Shown piece after piece: positions 59,907 through 64,000 of a stretch of 64,000 nucleotides of DNA. Within the stretch, counting starts at the first letter, position 1. Each line of letters starts with the position of its first letter. The DNA is taken from NCBI RefSeq assembly GCF_900199455.1, contig NZ_FZQR01000023.1, positions 1 to 64,000 of the forward strand, written 5' to 3'. Position numbers and translations under genes: made by a program. Source of the DNA: Mesorhizobium carmichaelinearum (GTDB lineage Bacteria > Pseudomonadota > Alphaproteobacteria > Rhizobiales > Rhizobiaceae). The notes below the pieces were generated by a model. That model saw only the letters and a program-made list of their open reading frames with translations, was not told where the DNA came from and did no database searches.

Positions 59907-61400
59907 TCACTGCGCCGTCATCGCTGCCGCCAGCCGTGGCCCGGTCTTGACGTCGACGATTTCGGGCTTGCTGCTGTCGACCGCGCCGTCCCAGCCGCCG
60001 CCGAGCGCCTTGTTGAGGGCGATGTAGTTGGTCGCCAGAAGCACACGGCTTTGCAGCAGGGAATCCTCGGCTGAATAGAGCGAGCGCTGGGCGTCGAGCA
60101 CGTCGAGCAGGCTGGTCTCGCCGGCCTTGTAGAGCGTGCCTTCGAGGCTCGCCGCTTCGCCATAGGATTTCGCCGACGCGGCAAGCTTGCTGATCCGGAT
60201 GCGCTCCTGCGCCATCAGCACCAGCGCATTCTCGACATCCTCGAGCGCGGTCAGCACCGAAGCGCGGTAGGCGATGAAATACTGGTCGCGCTGCGCGCGG
60301 GCGACGTCGGCGGCCGCCTGCAGCTGGCCGGCATTGAACAGCGGCACGCTGAGCGACGGCCCGAACGACCAGCCGATCGACGAATTCTTGCCGAGATCGC
60401 CGAGATTGAGCGCCGCCGTGCTGATGTTTCCCGTCAGGCTGACCGAGGGATAGCGCGCCGCCTCGGCCTGGCCGACCTTGGCGGTGTATTGCGCATATTG
60501 CCGCTCGGCCATGCGCACATCGGGGCGCGACAAAAGGATGTCGGCGGGAATCCCGGTCGGCATCGGCAGGCGCGGCGACGGGATCGGCTTGCTGCGCTTC
60601 AGCCGCTCGCTGAGTGCCGCCGGCGGCCGGCCGGTGAGCACCGACAGGCGATGCACCGCCTCGGCATAGCTTGCCTCCAGCGTCGGCACCGCGGCCTCGG
60701 TGCTGGCCGCCTGCCCCATCGCCTTGGCGACGTCGGCGGCCGTCGCCGACCCGGCCAGCGCCATGGTGCGGGTGAGTTCGGCGGTCTGCCGCTGCGACAC
60801 GGCAGAACGCCGGGCGAGCGCGATGCGGGCCTGGTAGCCGCGCGCCTGGGTGTAGTAGGACGCGACATCGCCGACCAGGGTCAGCAGCGTCGAGCGCAGC
60901 TCCTCCTCAGACGCGTCCACACCGTAGCGCGCCGCCTCGACGCCCCTGCGGTTGGCGCCGAACAGGTCGAGCTCCCAGCTGGCGTCGAAGCCGGACTGGT
61001 ATTCTGCGTAGATGGAATTGGTTCCCGATGTGGTCTCGGCCGACTTGTTGCGCGTCACCGAGCCGGAGCCGTCCACCGACGGCAGCAATGTGCCGGCGCT
61101 CTGGCGATAGCTGGCGCGCGCCTCGCGGACCTTGGCCTTGGCGGTGGCGACGTCGAGATTGCCGGCGACGGCTTCCTCGACAAGCGTGTTGAGCTGCGGA
61201 TCGCGCAGGCGCTGCCACCATTGCGACAGCTGCGCCGGCTGGACGGATTTCGTCGGCTTCTCACCGCTCCAGTTCGCCGGCATCGGCAGGATGGGCGTGC
61301 GATAGTCCGGGCCAACGACGCATCCGGCGAGCAAAACAGCCGTAATCATGGGCACAATGAGCCGCCCCGCGGCCAGAGGGCCACGTTCAAAACCTGTCAT
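59907..61400 (-). CDS. Outer-membrane efflux lipoprotein, NodT family
   Basis: A 497-residue TolC-like channel subunit. The signal peptide ends in a lipobox LLAGC with the lipidated Cys at residue 27, followed by VVGPDYRTPILPMPANWSGE, and two OEP repeats (VATAKAKVREARASYRQSAGTLLPSVDGSG; GQLQAAADVARAQRDQYFIAYRASVLTALEDVENALVL). It forms the outer-membrane exit of the RND pump encoded 11 bp upstream on the same strand. Substrates (antibiotics, plant compounds or detergents) are not predictable. Confidence 0.92.
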   Translation of the reverse strand: MTGFERGPLAAGRLIVPMITAVLLAGCVVGPDYRTPILPMPANWSGEKPTKSVQPAQLSQWWQRLRDPQLNTLVEEAVAGNLDVATAKAKVREARASYRQSAGTLLPSVDGSGSVTRNKSAETTSGTNSIYAEYQSGFDASWELDLFGANRRGVEAARYGVDASEEELRSTLLTLVGDVASYYTQARGYQARIALARRSAVSQRQTAELTRTMALAGSATAADVAKAMGQAASTEAAVPTLEASYAEAVHRLSVLTGRPPAALSERLKRSKPIPSPRLPMPTGIPADILLSRPDVRMAERQYAQYTAKVGQAEAARYPSVSLTGNISTAALNLGDLGKNSSIGWSFGPSLSVPLFNAGQLQAAADVARAQRDQYFIAYRASVLTALEDVENALVLMAQERIRISKLAASAKSYGEAASLEGTLYKAGETSLLDVLDAQRSLYSAEDSLLQSRVLLATNYIALNKALGGGWDGAVDSSKPEIVDVKTGPRLAAAMTAQ

Positions 61401-61411
61401 GGAAAGTTTCC

Positions 61412-64000
61412 TTATTGCTGGTTGGCCGTCGCCGGCTTCTCGTCGCTGCCCTGCCCAGAATCTTGTTTGGCCGCCCTGCCCTTGAAGATGCGCCGCACCG
61501 TGACGAACAGCAGCGGCACCAGGAACACGCCGATCACCGTCGCCGCGATCATGCCGCCCATGACGCCGATGCCGACCGAGTTCTGCGCGCCCGAACCAGC
61601 GCCGCTGGCGATGGCGAGCGGCGTGACGCCGAGGATGAAGGCCAGCGACGTCATCAGGATCGGCCGCAATCGTTGTCGCGCCGCCTCCAGCGTCGCCTCG
61701 ACGAGCCCCATGCCCGCCGCCTGCCGCTCGATGGCGAACTCGACGATCAGGATGGCGTTCTTCGAGGCCAGCCCAATTGTGGTCAGCAGGCCGACCTTGA
61801 AATAGACGTCGTTGGTCTGGCCGAAAAGCGTTGCCGCCGCGAGCGCGCCGAAGATACCGATCGGCACCGACAGCATGACCGCGAACGGGATCGACCAGCT
61901 CTCATAAAGTGCCGCCAGGCACAGGAACACGACCAGCGCCGAAATCGCATAGAGCGACAGTGCCTGGTTGCCCGAAAGCCGTTCCTGATGCGACAGGCCG
62001 GTCCACTCATGCGAATAGCCGGCCGGCAGCTGCGCCACCAGCCTGTCGATCTCGTCCATCGCAGCACCCGAGCTTACGCCCGCGGCCGCCGCGCCCTGGA
62101 TCTCGACCGCGGCCGAGCCATTGTAGCGTTCGAGACGCGGCGAACCGAATGTCCAGTGGCTGGAGGTGAAGGCCGAGAACGGCACCATGGCGCCGCTGGC
62201 ATTGCGCACCTGCCATTTGTCGAGGTCTTCCGGCTGCATGCGGAAGTTCGCGTCCGACTGCATGTAGACCGGCTTCACCCGGCCGCGGTCGATGAAGTCA
62301 TTGACGTAGTCGCTGCCCCAGGCGCTCGACAGCGTGTTGTTGATGTCGGCGAGGCTGACGCCGAGCGCGCTGGCCTTTTCCTGGTCGATGTCGACAGAGA
62401 ATTGCGGCTGGTCCTCCTGGCCGTTGGGCCTTGTGGCGGTGAGCAGCTTGCTCTGCGCGGCAAGACCCAGAAGCTGGTTGCGCGTCTGGATCAGCGCATC
62501 ATGGCCGGCGCCATTGACGTCCTGCAGGTAGAAATCGAAGCCGTTGGTGTTGCCGAAACCCTGGATGGCGGGCGGGGCAAGCGCGAAGACCTGCGCATCC
62601 CTGATCTCTCTGAAGGCGCCCATGGCGCGGCGGGCGACCGCTTGCGCCGACAAAGCCGGAGACTTGCGCTGGCTGAATTCCTTCATCGGCACGAAGGCGA
62701 TACCGACATTTTGTCCGGCACCGCCGAAGCCGAAGCCGGAAGCGGTGAAGACGCCCTGGACAGCGTCCTTTTCCTCCTTGAGATAGTGCTCGGTCACCTC
62801 AGCCAGCACACGCTCGGTCCGGTCCTGCGTCGCACCAACCGGCAGCGACACACTGGTGATCAGGATGCCCTGGTCCTCTTCCGGCAGGAACGAGCTCGGC
62901 AGGCGGGCAAACATCCAGCCCATGGCGATGACGATGGCGAGGAAGACGGCGAGGAAGCGCCAGGACCGGTTGATGATGCCATGCGAGCCGTCGCGATAGG
63001 CTGATGTGCCGCGGTCGAAGACGCGGTTGAACCAGCCGAACGGACCGGTCTGCGTCGCATGGTCCTTGGGCCGCCGCAGGATGGTGGCGCACAGTGCCGG
63101 CGTCAGCACCAGTGCCACCAGCACCGACAGCACCATCGCCGAGACGATGGTCACCGAGAACTGCCGGTAGATGATGCCGGTCGAGCCGCCGAAAAAGGCC
63201 ATCGGCACGAACACCGCCGACAGCACGGTGGCGATGCCGACCAGCGCGCCGGTGATCTCGTTCATCGATTTTCGCGTCGCCTCCTTCGGCGACAGATCTT
63301 CCTCCTGCATGACGCGTTCGACATTCTCGACGACGACGATGGCGTCGTCGACCAGCAGGCCGATGGCCAGCACCATGGCGAACATGGTCAGCGTGTTGAC
63401 CGAATAGCCGAACAGCGACAGCACGCCGAACGTGCCGAGCAGCACCACCGGCACGGCGATGGTCGGGATGATCGTCGCCCGCAGATTCTGCAGGAAGATG
63501 AACATCACCAGGAACACCAGCACGATCGCCTCGGCCAGTGTCTTGACCACCTCCTCGATCGACAGCCGCACGAAGGGTGAGGTGTCGTAGGGATAGACGA
63601 CCTCGACACCTTGCGGGAAGGTCGAGCTCAGCCGGTTGATCGTCGAGCGCACCGCTTCCGCGGTGCTGATGGCGTTGGCGCCGGTTGCGAGGTTGATGGC
63701 GACGCCGGCCGCCGGCTGGCCGTTGTATCTGGCTTGCGTCGTATAGCTCTCGGCGCCGAGCTCTACGGTGGCGACGTCGTTGAGGCGAACCAGCGAACCG
63801 TCGGTCTGGCTTTTCAGGATGATGTTGCGGAACTGTTCGGCGGTCTGCAGCCGGCTCTTGGCCGTCACCGTGGCGTTGAGCTGCTGGCCCTTGCGTTGCG
63901 GCATGCCGCCAAGCTGGCCGGCCGAGACCTGCGTGTTCTGCGCCTCGATCGCCGAGGCCACGTCGCTCGGCATCAGCGTGTATTTGGCGAGCTTGTCGGG
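61412..64000 (-). CDS. RND efflux pump inner-membrane subunit (AcrB/HAE1 type), 5' end outside the window
   Basis: At least 862 residues of a proton-driven RND transporter; the N-terminal part lies beyond the right edge. Visible are the periplasmic porter region ([25 protein letters not shown]), the TM4 signature with two Asp for proton relay ([20 protein letters not shown]), the second porter half ([29 protein letters not shown]) and the C-terminal TM bundle ([23 protein letters not shown]). The membrane-fusion subunit is expected to be encoded next, outside the window. The NodT gene follows after 11 bp, so they are co-transcribed. Confidence 0.93.
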   Translation of the reverse strand, partial: PDKLAKYTLMPSDVASAIEAQNTQVSAGQLGGMPQRKGQQLNATVTAKSRLQTAEQFRNIILKSQTDGSLVRLNDVATVELGAESYTTQARYNGQPAAGVAINLATGANAISTAEAVRSTINRLSSTFPQGVEVVYPYDTSPFVRLSIEEVVKTLAEAIVLVFLVMFIFLQNLRATIIPTIAVPVVLLGTFGVLSLFGYSVNTLTMFAMVLAIGLLVDDAIVVVENVERVMQEEDLSPKEATRKSMNEITGALVGIATVLSAVFVPMAFFGGSTGIIYRQFSVTIVSAMVLSVLVALVLTPALCATILRRPKDHATQTGPFGWFNRVFDRGTSAYRDGSHGIINRSWRFLAVFLAIVIAMGWMFARLPSSFLPEEDQGILITSVSLPVGATQDRTERVLAEVTEHYLKEEKDAVQGVFTASGFGFGGAGQNVGIAFVPMKEFSQRKSPALSAQAVARRAMGAFREIRDAQVFALAPPAIQGFGNTNGFDFYLQDVNGAGHDALIQTRNQLLGLAAQSKLLTATRPNGQEDQPQFSVDIDQEKASALGVSLADINNTLSSAWGSDYVNDFIDRGRVKPVYMQSDANFRMQPEDLDKWQVRNASGAMVPFSAFTSSHWTFGSPRLERYNGSAAVEIQGAAAAGVSSGAAMDEIDRLVAQLPAGYSHEWTGLSHQERLSGNQALSLYAISALVVFLCLAALYESWSIPFAVMLSVPIGIFGALAAATLFGQTNDVYFKVGLLTTIGLASKNAILIVEFAIERQAAGMGLVEATLEAARQRLRPILMTSLAFILGVTPLAIASGAGSGAQNSVGIGVMGGMIAATVIGVFLVPLLFVTVRRIFKGRAAKQDSGQGSDEKPATANQQ

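Overview
The window is high-GC, densely coded DNA from an alphaproteobacterium, most likely Rhizobiales of the Mesorhizobium type. This rests on the gene families (a Ros/MucR regulator, a biuret hydrolase very close to the Rhizobium enzyme, a NodT-type efflux lipoprotein, many ABC importers) and on several scattered copies of the short palindromic intergenic elements ending in CTCCCC...GGGGAG that are common in this order. The genus is inferred from sequence style only. No rRNA, tRNA, CRISPR array, insertion sequence or prophage was recognised.

Layout. 1-2.3 kb: a truncated BTAD-regulator/hydrolase fusion and a methyltransferase. 2.3-11.7 kb: a clear catabolic island on the minus strand, with a BMP/ABC importer, biuret hydrolase (biuH), a second cysteine hydrolase (probable triuret hydrolase), a cupin and allophanate hydrolase (atzF), plus a divergent GntR regulator with inverted 14-bp operator-like sites between. 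11.7-17.6 kb: a sulfotransferase/glycosyltransferase pair, a DUF5666/DUF6502 pair and a MucR-like regulator that has lost zinc ligands. The promoter regions of these units share a TGTGGG-N7-CCCACA-type palindrome. 17.6-28 kb: mixed housekeeping and accessory genes (HerA-like ATPase, GST, DUF559 nuclease-like gene bracketed by inverted repeats, aldo/keto reductase, an HTH/DUF899 pair, a bestrophin).

28-32.8 kb: an RbsABC-type sugar importer with a DeoR-like regulator. 33.1-34.7 kb: a lower-GC two-gene cell-wall-hydrolase-like island. 34.8-39.5 kb: a TetR regulator and a three-subunit PaoABC-type molybdenum aldehyde oxidoreductase. 39.7-49 kb: a GH19-like protein with an SH3 domain, a quinone-oxidoreductase/LysR divergent pair, an NfeD/slipin membrane pair, a LuxR-type regulator and an AraC-type regulator whose N-terminal half is frameshifted. 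49.2-54.5 kb: a 1732-residue autotransporter with 780-bp internal repeats, two copies of which share 580 identical bases. 54.5-57.7 kb: an uncharacterised multi-TM coiled-coil membrane protein lying between a broken copy of the 3' end of an rhtA-like exporter gene and the intact exporter gene. 57.9-64 kb: an orphan histidine kinase, an aspartyl/asparaginyl beta-hydroxylase, and a NodT lipoprotein/RND pump efflux operon that runs off the right edge.

The most coherent metabolic story is nitrogen scavenging: uptake, then triuret to biuret to allophanate to ammonia and CO2. The least explained items are the shared palindromic operators, the bracketed membrane protein at 55.1 kb and the DUF559 gene with its repeats.
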